Assembly: GCF_902806685.2 (NCBI RefSeq)
Contig: NC_048546.1
Location: 3,782,001 to 3,846,000 of the forward strand
Reading direction: 5' to 3'
Length of the DNA stretch: 64,000 nt
Origin: Maniola hyperantus
Lineage: Eukaryota > Arthropoda > Insecta > Lepidoptera > Nymphalidae
A program made the position numbers and the translations under genes. Positions 30,011 through 41,855 of this stretch are shown here, piece after piece. Position 1 is the first letter of the stretch. The number at the start of each line of letters is the position of its first letter. The notes under the pieces are model-generated. The model was not told the DNA's origin. It did not search any database and saw nothing but the letters and a program-made list of their open reading frames with translations.

Positions 30011-32514
30011 TCTACACTAATATTATAAAGAGGAAAACTTTGTTTGTTTGTTTGTTTGTTTGTTTGTTTGTTTGTTTGTTTGTACTGAATAGGCTCAAAA
30101 ACTACTGGACCGATTTTAAAAATTCTTTCACCATTCGAAAGCTACATTATCCACGAGTAACATAGGCTATATTTTTTTTTGGAAAAAAATAGGGTTCCGT
30201 AAGATATTTGGGTTTTTCGGACACAAGGTGTAAAAAATCAACCATAAAAGTTACTTATTTTGCGTACGCTGCCTAAACTATAAAAGATAGAACCATAAAA
30301 TGTTCTAATTAATTGTAGATCTTATAAATATCTACAAAAAAGTCCGCGACACACTATACCCATCTATGTCGAGTGAGGCACAGCAACCATTTTTTTATTT
30401 AAAAATCTTGAATTTTTTTTGGACTACATTTAAACGCGTTTATTTTACTCATGCTATTAATCCTTATCAAAATAAATGATTTCATCACTAAGAACAGTTT
30501 ATGGAGATAATATTTGGTCTTTGAATGATTAAAATTGGACGTTTGGTTTTGAAGTTATGGCGAAATTAGAATATTACGATTTCTGCTGCACGGCCCGTTG
30601 TCTACACTAATATTATAAAGAGGAAAACTTTGTTTGTTTGTTTGTTTGTTTGTTTGTTTGTTTGTTTGTTTGTTTGTTTGGTTGTACTGAATAGGCTCAA
30701 AAACTACTGGACCGATTTTAAAAATTCTTTCACCATTCGAAAGCTACATTATCCACGAGTAACATAGGCTATATTTTATTTTGGAAAAAAATAGGGTTCC
30801 GTAAGATATTTGGGTTTTTCGGACACAAGGTGTAAAAAATCAACCAGAAAAGTTACTTATTTTGCGTACGCTGCCTAAACTATAAAAGATAGAACCATAA
30901 AATGTTCTAATTAATTGTAGATCTTATAAATATCTACAAAAAAGTCCGCGACACACTATACCCATCTATGTCGAGTGAGGCACAGCAACCATTTTTTTAT
31001 TTAAAAATCTTGAATTTTTTTTGGACTACATTTAAACGCGTTTATTTTACTCATGCTATTAATCCTTATCAAAATAAATGATTTCATCACTAAGAACAGT
31101 TTATGGAGATAATGGGGCCGATTCTCTTGTACACAATCTCTAAACTAAACTAAATTAACAGGTCTAAATCTAGTGCTATCCTTTTCCGCAAGCAACATTA
31201 TGAAAGGGATAGCAATAGATTTAGACGTGCCATTTTAGTTTAGTTTAGAGATTGTGTACAAAGGAATTAGCCCCAATATTTGGTCTTTGAATGATTAAAA
31301 TTGGACGTTTGGTTTTGAAGTTATGGCGAAATTAAAATATTACGATTTCTGCTGCACGGCCCGTTGTATTATCTACACTAATATTATAAAGAGGAAAACT
31401 TTGTTTGTTTGTTTGTTTGTTTGTTTGTTTGTTTGTACTGAATAGGCTCAAAAACTACTGGACCGATTTTAAAAATTCTTTCACCAGTAGAAAGCTACAT
31501 TATTCCTGAGTGACATAGGCTATACGGGATCTTTAAAAACCTAAATCTACGCGGGCGAAGCCGCGGGGATCAGCTAGTATTATATAAAGAGGTAATGTCG
31601 TTAAGTTTGTTTGTAGGGGGTAATCTTTAGAACTACTGAACCGATTTTAAAAATTCTTTCACCAGTAGAAAGCTACATTATTCCTGAGTGACATAGGCTA
31701 TACGGGATCTTTAAAAACCTAAATCTACGCGGGCGAAGCCGCGGGGATCAGCTAGTCTACACTAATATTATAAAGAGGAAAACTTTGTTTGTTTGTTTGT
31801 TTGTTTGTTTGTTTGTTTGTTTGATTGTACTGAATAGGCTCAAAAACTACTGGACCGATTTTAAAAATTCTTTCACCATTCGAAAGCTACATTATCCACG
31901 AGTAACATAGGCTATATTTTATTTTGGAAAAAAATAGGGTTCCGTAAGATATTTGGGTTTTTCGGACACAAGGTGTAAAAAATCAACCAGAAAAGTTACT
32001 TATTTTGCGTACGCTGCCTAAACTATAAAAGATAGAACCATAAAATGTTCTAATTAATTGTAGATCTTATAAATATCTACAAAAAAGTCCGCGACACACT
32101 ATACCCATCTATGTCGAGTGAGGCACAGCAACCATTTTTTATTTAAAAATCTTGAATTTTTTTTGGACTACATTTAAACGCGTTTATTTTACTCATGCTA
32201 TTAATCCTTATCAAAATAAATGATTTCATCACTAAGAACAGTTTATGGAGATAATATTTGGTCTTTGAATGATTAAAATTGGACGTTTGGTTTTGAAGTT
32301 ATGGCGAAATTAAAATATTACGATTTCTGCTGCACGGCCCGTTGCGAAGTGGGCGTTACCAAGGCGGGGGTGCGCGTGCGGGAGGGGAGTTTAGATCTAT
32401 GAGTAATTCGGCAACAAATGAAGAAATACCTATGTATTTCAGGATTTTCGGAAATTCAACCCCCACCTCGATTTTCTAAATTCCACCCGAGCGAAGCCGG
32501 GGCGGGTCAGCTAG
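30011..32514 (+). mobile_element. Tandem array of Helitron-like units
   Basis: Five head-to-tail units: 30011-30600, 30601-31371, 31372-31577, 31578-31755 and 31756-32514. Units 1, 2, 3 and 5 open with tctacactaatattataaag and a (TTTG)n run. Units 3 and 4 end in gcggggatcagctag. Unit 5 ends in gcgggtcagctag. Units 1 and 2 stop at 'cacggcccgttg' without a CTAG end and are followed by the next start at once (unit 1) or after five bases (unit 2). Unit 2 carries a separate MITE at 31114-31274. Non-coding. Confidence 0.88.
31114..31274. repeat. Palindromic MITE, GGGGCCGATTCTCTTG ends
   Basis: Inverted ends and long pairing arms (gtacacaatctctaaactaa and ttagtttagagattgtgtac). A 3-bp duplication, aat, at 31111-31113 and 31275-31277 is proven by the unfilled site in the sister Helitron unit at about 30510. 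Other copies: 52261, 52606, 57119. Confidence 0.88.
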
Positions 32515-32649
32515 TACATAATATATTCGTGATGACTTGTAGGTCTATCGATTACACAATTATTAGATAGTTAACAATATAATAATTTATTCATATATCC
32601 CTTACATATTTTATTATTTAATGCTCGTATGATATAGGTCCATTACTAA

Positions 32650-32865
32650 GTAATATAATATTAAAAATGCTAAAGTGTGTCTGTCTGTCTGCTAGCTTCA
32701 GGGCCCATCGGTTTAAGTGATTTTAATTAAATTTGGTTGGATTAGAGATAGCTTGAATCCCGGGAATGGATATAGGCTGCTTATATCCCAGAAAAATCGA
32801 CAAAGTACCCTTGGGATTTTATAAACCCTAAATCCACGTGGACGAAGTCACGGGCATCATCTAGT
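32650..32865 (+). mobile_element. Helitron-like element (family 2)
   Basis: gctaaagtgtgtctgtctg, ggcccatcggtttaagtga, gaatcccgggaatggatat, and ccacgtggacgaagtcacgg ending in catctag|t at 32864. Confidence 0.75.
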
Positions 32866-33134
32866 ATTTAATATAAGTAATTACTACTGCTATAATCCAT
32901 CTTTGTACTTATGTGCCTACTTATTCTATTTTTAACCGACTTCCAAAAAGGAGGTGGTTCTCAATTCGGCCCGTTTTTTCAACCCGGAGTCAGATCCAAG
33001 CAAGTCATACTATTTTTAGATCTCTATGCGATAAATTGACCGTTTAATTTTGTAAAGACTTTGGGAAAAGTTTCCTTTATTTCTACGGCTTGTCCCAGGT
33101 ACGTGACCGAACTTAAAACGTGTTTGTTTCAGAG

Positions 33135-36100
33135 ATGGAAATCGTGCCCGAGGGGAAAAACTTCCGATTGGTAAGCGAAGACGAGCTCCCAGCGGTGGCC
33201 GATTTCTTAGTGCAGTTTATACCTGAATCTCTAAAGGTAAATAATAAACATAAAGGTAGTGACTGAACTAAAATTGTATCTTATTTTAGTAACATTTGTA
33301 ACTAGGGTGTTTATTAAGGTGAACTTAGACCAAACGAACGAATGCTCGCTCTATCCCCACTCAATTTTTTTTTTAAATCTAAATATATAAAAGGAAAAGG
33401 TGACTAACTGACTGACTGATCTATCAACGCACAGCTCAAACTGCTGGACAGATCAGGCTGAAATTTGGCATGTAGATACCTATTATGGCGTAGGCTTCCG
33501 CTAAGAAAGGATTTTTGAAAATTCAGCTCCTAAGGGGGTGAATTTTCAAAAATCCTTTGTGCGTTGTGCGTTGTTGTGTGTGCGTTGATAGATCAGTCAG
33601 TCAGTCAGTCAGTCAGTCACCTTTGCCTTTTATATATTTAGAAGATAATATGACAGAGTGGTTATAGAACGAGCGGCGATGGGCAAGATGATGACGATGG
33701 TGACTAACTTATCACGAATAAAAAATCTTAAGGTGCCTTCAGTTAACAACCTTTAGTTTCTGGCTTAAGTAATTAAACCTTCTTGTTCCCAATTTTCTAA
33801 AAGATAATTAATTATTTATCATCCGATCTAGAACTTTCCCGGTATTTAATAACAAAGGCCTTTGGCAAGTCTCCATCATCAATAAGTAGGTACCAAATTA
33901 ATAATATTGTTAGGTATATCAAAATAATTTTCGTATAAAGATGACCCGACCCATATTATCTTATAATTACTCGTGAATCACGACTATCAACAGGTATAAG
34001 TTACAGCCTGATAAAAAAAAATATTTGGTTAAAAATAAACCACTAGCCGACTCGCCTCGGCATCGCTCGAGTTGGATTTCCAAAAATCCTGAAACACGAG
34101 CCTGGATATTTTGTCATTCCAAACCGAAAGTCCGATTTTCAAACATATACCTACCTAACTTGAAATATGCTAGATTTTCATACAAACTTTCATCCATACT
34201 TAAAACCCCCTTTTTGAATGTCTACCTTTCCTAGTGAATGCCTTCGTCAAAAGAAAGCTAAGTACTATCAAAATTTCAAGTTTCTAATCCAGCGGTTTAG
34301 GGTTAGGCTATGCGTTTAAATACCAGTCAGTCAGTCACTCAGTCAGGACCAATCTTTTTATAATAAGTACATTCTTATACTTAGATTACTAATTTTGTAC
34401 GTTTTATTTTTCAAGTTTCATCAGACGATTCAAACATATCTAAACAACAAGGTGTGGGACTTCCATTTTTATGTAGCGAAAAATTGGCCGGACGATCCAA
34501 TCTGCCTACATTTTCCTGGATGCACCAGTACGGTAAAGTTTATTCTATTTAAATCACCCTATTCATATACCTTGGATATTATATCTTGTATGGAAATCTG
34601 GCAATTGAAAGAATGTTTTCAGACTAGGCATCTCGATTCGGCATTTTCTGGTTTTCTTTACATTTTCAACTAATTTGCCTTTGGTGATTCCTGTTAATAC
34701 GAGTAGATAGGCACTATATTAGGGTTCCGTACCTCAAAAGGAAAAACGGAACCCTTATTGGATCACTTTGTTGTCTGTCTGTCTGTCAAGAAACCTATTA
34801 TAACCTATTCCAATTTTCTAAGTAAGACAACTATATCAAGTGGGGTATCATATGAAAGGTTCACCTGTGCATTCTAAAACAGATTTTTATTTATTTTTAT
34901 GTATCATAGTTTTTGATTTATCCTGCAAAATGTCGAAAAAATACGGCGTAGTACGGAACCCTCATTGCGCGAGCCTGACTCGCACTTGGCCGGTTTTTTA
35001 TTACTTATACATATGTTCGGGACTCTACATTTAGATTATCATTAGATAAATAATCAGATAACAAACAAACTGATAGTAGATAGCTAATCCATTCACGAAA
35101 ATTCTGATAACTTATTCGGGCAGTATCAATAAAATTAGTGTCAACGTATTGCGTAATGCAAAACCTTTTATTTAGAAGTAGCTTAGGTTAATAACTTTCC
35201 AATTTCAACACTTACCTCCATCTGAAAACAAAAATTAGTACTGAATATTGATACAGACATAGATAATGATAGAGAATCTCTATTAGAGATACGTGCCTGT
35301 GGGACTGACTAAGTTTTAGCTATACCTACTACACTTAGTTCTATTATTCATTCCTACCAGTTTCATTAATCGAGTTATTAAAATGACGCTTTGTTATCTT
35401 TCGGGTTTTTCCAATATAAAAATTAATTTAAAGATGTTTTAAATGGTTCATGAATATTCTTCATTGTATTGCGGTGATAATACAAAGTAAACATTACATT
35501 CTTCCACTAAACTTATAGGTTTTCAAATGGGCTCTAATCCGAAAAAACCACACGCAGATGCTTTTTATGCTCGTTTCTTAATGTTGACTAAGAACTTTAA
35601 TTCTAATTACCGATTCACGCCAAGGTTTTGCATATATAATACTCATGTGGTTTTGCTCTCATATCACGTTAACCGCGTCGATGCTATCATGCCACGTTAA
35701 CCGCGTCGCTGCTCTCGCCTCGAGAGTGGAGACGATGCTAAGTACCCTTCAACATGAGTGTTACTTTTTATAAGATCTTCTGGGATCTTGCGATTTTAAT
35801 TTAGCTTCCGGCACTCTTTTATATTGGTAGCGTTACTAGGTCAAACTTTTTTTTTAATGTTTTTGCCACTCATGTTTTTATGGGCTAGTTTGATAGTTAC
35901 ATGGTAGAGAAACGCCGCATGGCTAATGTGTTGAACTTTTATAATAATTATTATGTTCTATAACACACATTATGCAAATAAAGAATTATTATTTCTAGAT
36001 TTTGTTATCGATAGAAAAAATTACATTTCTGTATACGTAGAGGGTAATTGATTATACAGTATTTATAAAAATGTACCTATCTGACGACGATAAATTAATG

Positions 36101-37988
36101 TAATGGTCAGACAACTAGTAAGGTTGGCGTGCCTTATTATAATAATATTATCTATAGGCTTTAAATATTAGGAAAAACATTGATCCTTTTGGTTGGAAGG
36201 ATTCAATAAGCTACTATCTCGACTCACGAGGAATTTCTCCACTGACAGTTTTGTCCTTCATCAACGAAGATATTTACTTATCAAATCTTCACCAGAATGA
36301 ACTCAACCAAACCGGAAGTACATGCGTTAAAATGAAAAAAGATGAAATTATTGAAATCGTAAGTATTAGAATAATTGACAACGTATAGGTACCGACAAAA
36401 ATGCGTTGAATTGAGAACTTCCAAATTTTTTGGAGTCGATTAAAAATAGGCTGAGTTCTGAACCTTATGAACCTTACTAAACTTGATGTGCTTCGCTTTT
36501 AGGATTCCGTACCCGAAGGGACCCTATTACTAAGCCTCCGCTGTCCGTCCATCCATCCGTCTGTCTGTCAGTGAACTGTATCTTGATAGGTATAGACAGC
36601 TGAAATTGTCACAAAATGTGTAGGTATTTTTATTGCCGCTATAACAACCAAAATAATAAAAATTTCAAAAAAGCCGCCATAAAAATGAAAAAAATTGTTA
36701 TCCTGTATGATGGCACGGAACTCTACGTGTGTGAGTCCGACTCGCACTTGACCGATTTTTAATATTTTTTCTACAATTTCAGCCCAACAGTCACCCATAC
36801 GAGAGCGTAACTATATTCTGTCCGTCGGAGCGCGCGGAACTCGTCGACTTGCTCACTTCCGAAGACGTTCTATTGGATCTCACTCAACCATTGTACCTGA
36901 ACTTTACTCACGAGGCCATCGTCAACCGCCTGGAGAAGCGGTATGAGGCCCACGACAAGATCACCGGAGATGTCTACGTGTGCGAGAAAACACCGGAAGA
37001 CAGTGCTGATGAGTAAGGGCCTTTCCACATTATTTGCGGTACGACCTTGCATCGCATGAATAACATCGCACCTCGATGCGAAATTCCCACAATGCGTTGT
37101 TCGTTATCTCGTAGAGTTTTGTGATGCGACGCCGCGCCGCACCGCAAGTATTGTGAGCCCTAAGACAAACTTTCAATCTTTTGTCTTTTATCTCCCAAAG
37201 CCACTATGATCCAAACTTCATAGTCGCTGATCGTTCCTTCCTGTGTTGGGGACGATATGTAGAGAAACTTTCAGTTTTATAAAATGAAGTCGGTTAATAA
37301 CGAAGGTCTGGCACGCGCTGTCTCTTAGCCCACTAGAAATAGAAACAAAAGGATTTATTCAAGTACTTGAACTTTTTCAAGTACTTTTGAATCAAAATTT
37401 ACAACAGTTCGTTATATTTACTTGACAATGACACAGCAGGATTCTTACTTTTTACTTTATAAAAGAGCTCTTCTTTCGCAAGGATTTTTCTCAAAAAATT
37501 TTTGGACATTTGCTTATACCTAACCATCTTCGATTAAAATAGCTTCAGGTAAACTTTTTTATTCGAATCTGAAATACCCCGGTTTTCTTCGCAGGCTACC
37601 ATCGGACGTGGAGTTAGTTCGTCTGCAGCCCGAGCACATGAAGGCAGTTCACGACCTGTACCCAGCCAGCGACATCGAGTGCCGGGAAGTGTTCGAGAAG
37701 CTGGTCGCCGAACTGCCTGCATACGGCATCTTCGTGGAAGACCAGCTTGCAGCCTGGATGGTGCAGTCCTACTACGGAGCCATGTTTTCTATGCAAACGA
37801 GACCTGAATTCCGTAGGAAAGGCTATGGGATCTTCTTAGCGAGGCGTCTTACCAAGGAGGTCGCCAGTAGAGGCTATAAGCCCTTCGTCGTGATTCGTCC
37901 GGAGAACGACGCGTCCCGTTCGCTCTACTCTAAGCTCGGCTTCGAAAAACGTTTTCGAACGGTACGCGCCGTGTTGCGCCCTCGCTAA
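33135..37988 (+). CDS. GNAT-family N-acyltransferase (GLYAT-like)
   Basis: Coding exons are 33135-33236, 34425-34532, (36158-36358), 36783-37012 and 37595-37988. All junctions keep frame, in phase 0 except the last (phase 2). Without the bracketed exon the protein is 277 residues, with it 344. The shorter form matches the length and order of insect glycine-N-acyltransferase-like proteins: VWDFHFYVAKNWP and CLHFPG near residues 45-65, YESVTIFCPSER, QPLYLNFTH, then the C-terminal GNAT fold with the acetyl-CoA loop RRKGYG (about 220-225), the FVVIRPENDASRSLYSKLGF motif and a TAA stop at 37988. Such enzymes transfer acyl groups from acyl-CoA. The substrate is unknown here. The ATG sits two bases after an acceptor, so a 5' UTR exon lies upstream, possibly at 16412-16737. 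Confidence 0.88.
33378..33642. mobile_element. Foldback pair of Lep1 5' ends
   Basis: tctaaatatataaaaggaaa at the left and ttttatatatttaga at the right are inverted. Both carry ctga/tcag runs, and the two halves meet near 33555. It lies in the first coding intron of the GNAT gene. Confidence 0.75.
33643..34424. other. GNAT intron, no second gene
   Basis: An open frame of 69 codons at 34025 includes 'gactcgcctcggcatcgctc', a repeat-like piece. It has no family resemblance. Confidence 0.4.
34721..35005 (+). repeat. 'gggttccgtacctcaaaagg' repeat
   Basis: Longer copy of the 14086 family: a ggatcactttgttgtctgtc block, 'agtacggaaccctcattgcg' and 'cctgactcgcacttggccgg' at the right. Confidence 0.65.
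35006..36157. other. GNAT intron, mostly unique
   Basis: Two tandem imperfect units around 'cacgttaaccgcgtcg' lie at 35666-35710. The rest is AT-rich and without recognised elements. Confidence 0.4.
36158..36358 (+). CDS. Putative symmetric cassette exon of GNAT gene
   Basis: It is open for 67 codons in the gene's frame, bounded by atctatag on the left and a perfect GTAAGT donor at 36359. Both ends are phase 0, so it can be included or skipped. It encodes FGWKDSISYYLDSRG and INEDIYLSNLH, with no recognised domain. The neighbouring exons join directly (CLHFPGCTST then PNSHPYESV) into the usual family sequence, which suggests that the exon is optional or spurious. Confidence 0.4.
36500..36765. 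repeat. 'tccgtacccgaagggacc' repeat
   Basis: Same layout as 15823 and 18813: cgtccatccatccgtctgtc, then aaagccgccataaaaatg and gagtccgactcgcacttgac. It ends about 17 bp before GNAT exon 36783. Confidence 0.65.
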
Positions 37989-40900
37989 CGCGTTAAAGTT
38001 GATCACTAGCAGATTTTATTTTTTTAAGACTTTTGAAAAAAATCAATTTAGCTTGCGATCTTTGATCGCTTAGAAAATTCTAGTACTTAGTAGCTATAAG
38101 ATGGAGCGACTAGTGCTTTCGATATGTATGATTTTGAAACAAAGGCTTAGATTGTAGGTATACTAACAAAATGAAGAAACGAATTTACTATAACAATCGG
38201 TATCTAATACTTAATGTATGTTTTTCAGCTTTTAAAAGATAAAGCTAAAATCAAGAGTTTATAAATGCCAACAAAAACATTTTTTTTAGTTTTTTTTTTT
38301 AATTTTAGGAGCACGGAAGTAGTTGCAGCCAAGTTTTCATTTGAAAGTCTAGTCGCTCGCTGCGGTTTAGCGCCAGCCTAGTTACTGATCTCAGTGACGC
38401 TAACTTGTCAGGAATTTTCCACCTTTTAAAATTACTTACAGCTTTATTTTATATTGCATAGATTTATACTTACAGGTACAAAATACCGCACTGTAACGCT
38501 CAACTCTGTTTATTTAATTTTAGAGGATTAAGTCAATCGATCGGTAGACGTTCAAGGTACAACTTCCTGACACAGTTGGCCTCAAATAACTCATTAGGCG
38601 AACGCTTCATTACCACTCGTTGATCGAGCGGAACTATTCTGTCTCATGGTTTATGAAATTTTGGGACCCGTTTTGACCTGTGTGATAGCTTTAACGTACT
38701 TCTACGTATCAAGAGAAGTGTAGGTATGCGTATCAGTCTGCGTTAATACTTATACAAAGTACAACATGAGAAAGAAAGTTACCGACTTTGCACTCGAGTT
38801 GCACAATTTCTTCAACAGATTTAAGCACCATTATTGTTCATCTGACGCTAGGAAATATGGTTCAAATAAAAATGTTAGGGGCTATAATTTTTATGACATT
38901 CAATAAGATTACTTTTCGACATAAAATCTGGTGGAACTATTATAAAAATTTCATTGTAGTATTGATAGATTTTGATAAACATCTTAATACGGGAAGATTT
39001 TTTTATTTTATACTTTTTTGATATGAGAAAAGATATAAGAGGCTGGAACATGAGTATTGAAAGTTTGTTGTGACGTACGTTTTATACAATATGATACCTA
39101 GTACTTCTTTCCAAAAAATTTGCCTATGGTAGATGAGTTTTGAATGACCAGTTTTTGGTTACTATAACTTTTGTAGGGACTATGTTTAAAAAAATGTAAA
39201 GAACATTGGATGAATTGAATAACGCAAGGATACCATTAGAAATTTGATACGAAACGTAGATAGGTAGGTATTTTAAAATGGGAAACTATTTTACAATTAT
39301 ATATCGGCGTAGTTTATTCGTAATGTTTGTATTCAATATATTATACCAGAGAATGTTAAATAATTATATTATATTGATTTAGTCATTGATTTTTTTACTG
39401 TACTTCTTCGCTCTGGGCTGGTTTCCGCACTTCCGTCTGTTGTGCGTGTTTTTTGTTTTTTTACTGTAATACTTATAATATTTAGTTTTATTGAATACGT
39501 TTATATTAGTGTGTACGCTTAATTTATTTTATATTTATGTGGATTGTCTTCCTAAAGACTGCGTATAGTTAACAACAAAAGAAAGGCATGGGTAAAGAGC
39601 AAACAAGTTTAATGTGGGTAAGTGAAAAGTGGCCGTTAAAATTTTTAAAAAAAGTTAACAATAATAATGTGTTAAAATAAAAATGTAGTATAGAAAAAAT
39701 AATTATGTTTCCTTCATAGAATGCGAAAAGCATTTTTTAAAATAGCACATTGCTTTAAGTAAAAGAATTGGCATTTAATATTATCTTTGCTCAAAATTGA
39801 GAGCTTCCACCGTTCATTAAAAATTTAATGCGTCAAAATGCAAATGGCCAAAGTTAAGTACACTTTCTAAAAACAAAAAAAAATACCGTACTAACTCATT
39901 TATTACGAAATAACAAAAACTATATCCTAGAATAATTACCAGTTTAATGATAACTATAATGTGCATTAATAAAATCATGTCAAATTTTAAATTAAGTAGA
40001 CGACAATTTCGTAAAATGAGAAAATGAGTGTTTGATATCCTGTTAAACTTAGTTAAACTAGGATTATAATTTCTATGTAATGAAAGTTGAAATAATCGAG
40101 GCGCATGGCAGTGCGCCAGGCCAAGCTCCGGCCTAACGCACGCAGTGTGTTTATTTATTTTTAGGGCAAAGACATGAATTTTACCGTTTTATAAATGTCT
40201 TAAACTCAAACTCGAAATCTTAAAATTGATCTCACCTAAGTTTAGGTAGAATAGAAATTTCTCTTAGCGCTATCTATGGATGGTGCTAAAAGTTGTATTT
40301 TTCATTTTACTCAAAAGAATGCCTTCTTGTAAAGTTTTCAATTTTAATGAATATACAATTTTTGAATAATTATCTTATGAACAAAATTGATTATACCTAG
40401 ACCAACAGAATTAGCTGCCACCTGTCGTCTACTTATTTAAAACACCCAAAAAATCATTAACAACATGCAAATCATGCTAAAGCTTTCCCACTTTCCTACT
40501 AATGGTAGGTACATACGATTTAAGTAGTTCGAAAAATTTCTCGAAAAATTATTAATTGTAAGAACAGTTTCTCTGAACACTTTCCCTTGCCTAAATAAAC
40601 AATGAACATTTCAGGACAAGTCTCCGTCCTCGACACTGCAGTAGGCTTGGTACATCCCGAAATGTCGATAAATTTCGAATATAAAATAACTAAAATGAAC
40701 CTTTTAACTCTTGTTTTAAGGTAGAATTCGTCCATACAACTACTGCAAGCACCCCGAGTGGAAACTTTGCGAATTTACATTGGTGTGGTGAAATTACTAA
40801 CTTCTTTATTCTAGCGTGCTATTGTTTCGATATTCGAAATCTATCAACGTTATCGAGTTGTGTAAACTTGTACTAAGCGTACAGTTGACGCGACAATATA

Positions 40901-41084
40901 ATCGCGGTAGGTATATTTAAAGAAAACGATAATAAACATCTGCAGCTACACAATGTAGTGTCCGTTCTGTATTGTTTATCACATTTACCTTGCAAAGGTA
41001 TCAAAAAATTAATAAAAATTATATATTATAATGTTTATTTTATTTAAGTACCTACCTAAGTGCCCTATACATTCTTTAATCTCG
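37989..41084. other. AT-rich intergenic DNA, no gene seen
   Basis: The longest open frames are about 77 codons and of AT-rich composition. No repeat family seen elsewhere in the window is recognised, and the GNAT 3' UTR must lie at its start. A GC-richer patch (ctcgctgcggtttagcgcc) lies at 38356. Confidence 0.45.
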
Positions 41085-41690
41085 GTAAACTACCTAGTGG
41101 TTCGCCCCGAAGTAAGACCTCGCAATATCCCACAATTCCCAAAATATAGTTGTAACTTGTACCTAACTACATAGTAGTACTTAGTTAACTTTTAACATTA
41201 GACGCAAAAAGAGCTAAAGAGTTATGAGATGTTCGTCTGTTAAAATGCTGAGAGCAATAACGCAAGAAGCTCGTATCAGTAATAGTGATAGCTGTGATAC
41301 AGTATCACTATATTTGTTGTGAAAAATACGAATGCCCATTAAAAATGAAATGATTTCGTTTCTTTATAATATTTATCTACTTAATTTAAGTATTGTTGTT
41401 CAAGTACCTACAGGATACAACTGGAATTATACACAAGTTTCCGTTTCTAACATGTAGCCGTTTTTGAGTTTTGACACATAGCGTTGAATTCAATTTCCAC
41501 TTTAAAGCTGCCCATTTCGTATGGGAGCCCCCTTGAAATAAAGCTTTTTTTATTTTATAATGCAATATTCGGCTGATAGCCATCGGTTTATTATTATATT
41601 TAAAGTAGGTAATTACATTCAGTAATTCATAAGTTATAAGGCCCTGACAGACGGACAGATGGACTTGTGCAATTTCAGAGACCTCGCTTT
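41085..41690. repeat. 600-bp repeat, copy 1
   Basis: From 'agtggttcgccccgaagtaag' to 'gacagacggacagatgg', collinear with 52535-53210, including 'cattagacgcaaaaagagc' and 'cactttaaagctgcccattt'. Family unknown. Confidence 0.7.
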
Positions 41691-41855
41691 TCTTTAAAGA
41701 AGATTCTAATCAAAAGAGCCGGCAAGAGAGCTCCAAGTTGCCAAAGACGCGTGGACGCGAACAGTTGAACCACAGAGTTGAACGAAAAGAATAAGTAAGG
41801 TTTGAGGGGTTCGGACTTGAAGTGTAATCATAAAGCTGTTGCTTGATACCTTAAA

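Noticed and set aside
30011..32514. CRISPR-like or satellite array
   Set aside because: Repeat units have Helitron starts and ends, unequal lengths and no regular spacers. CRISPR is also not expected in an insect genome.
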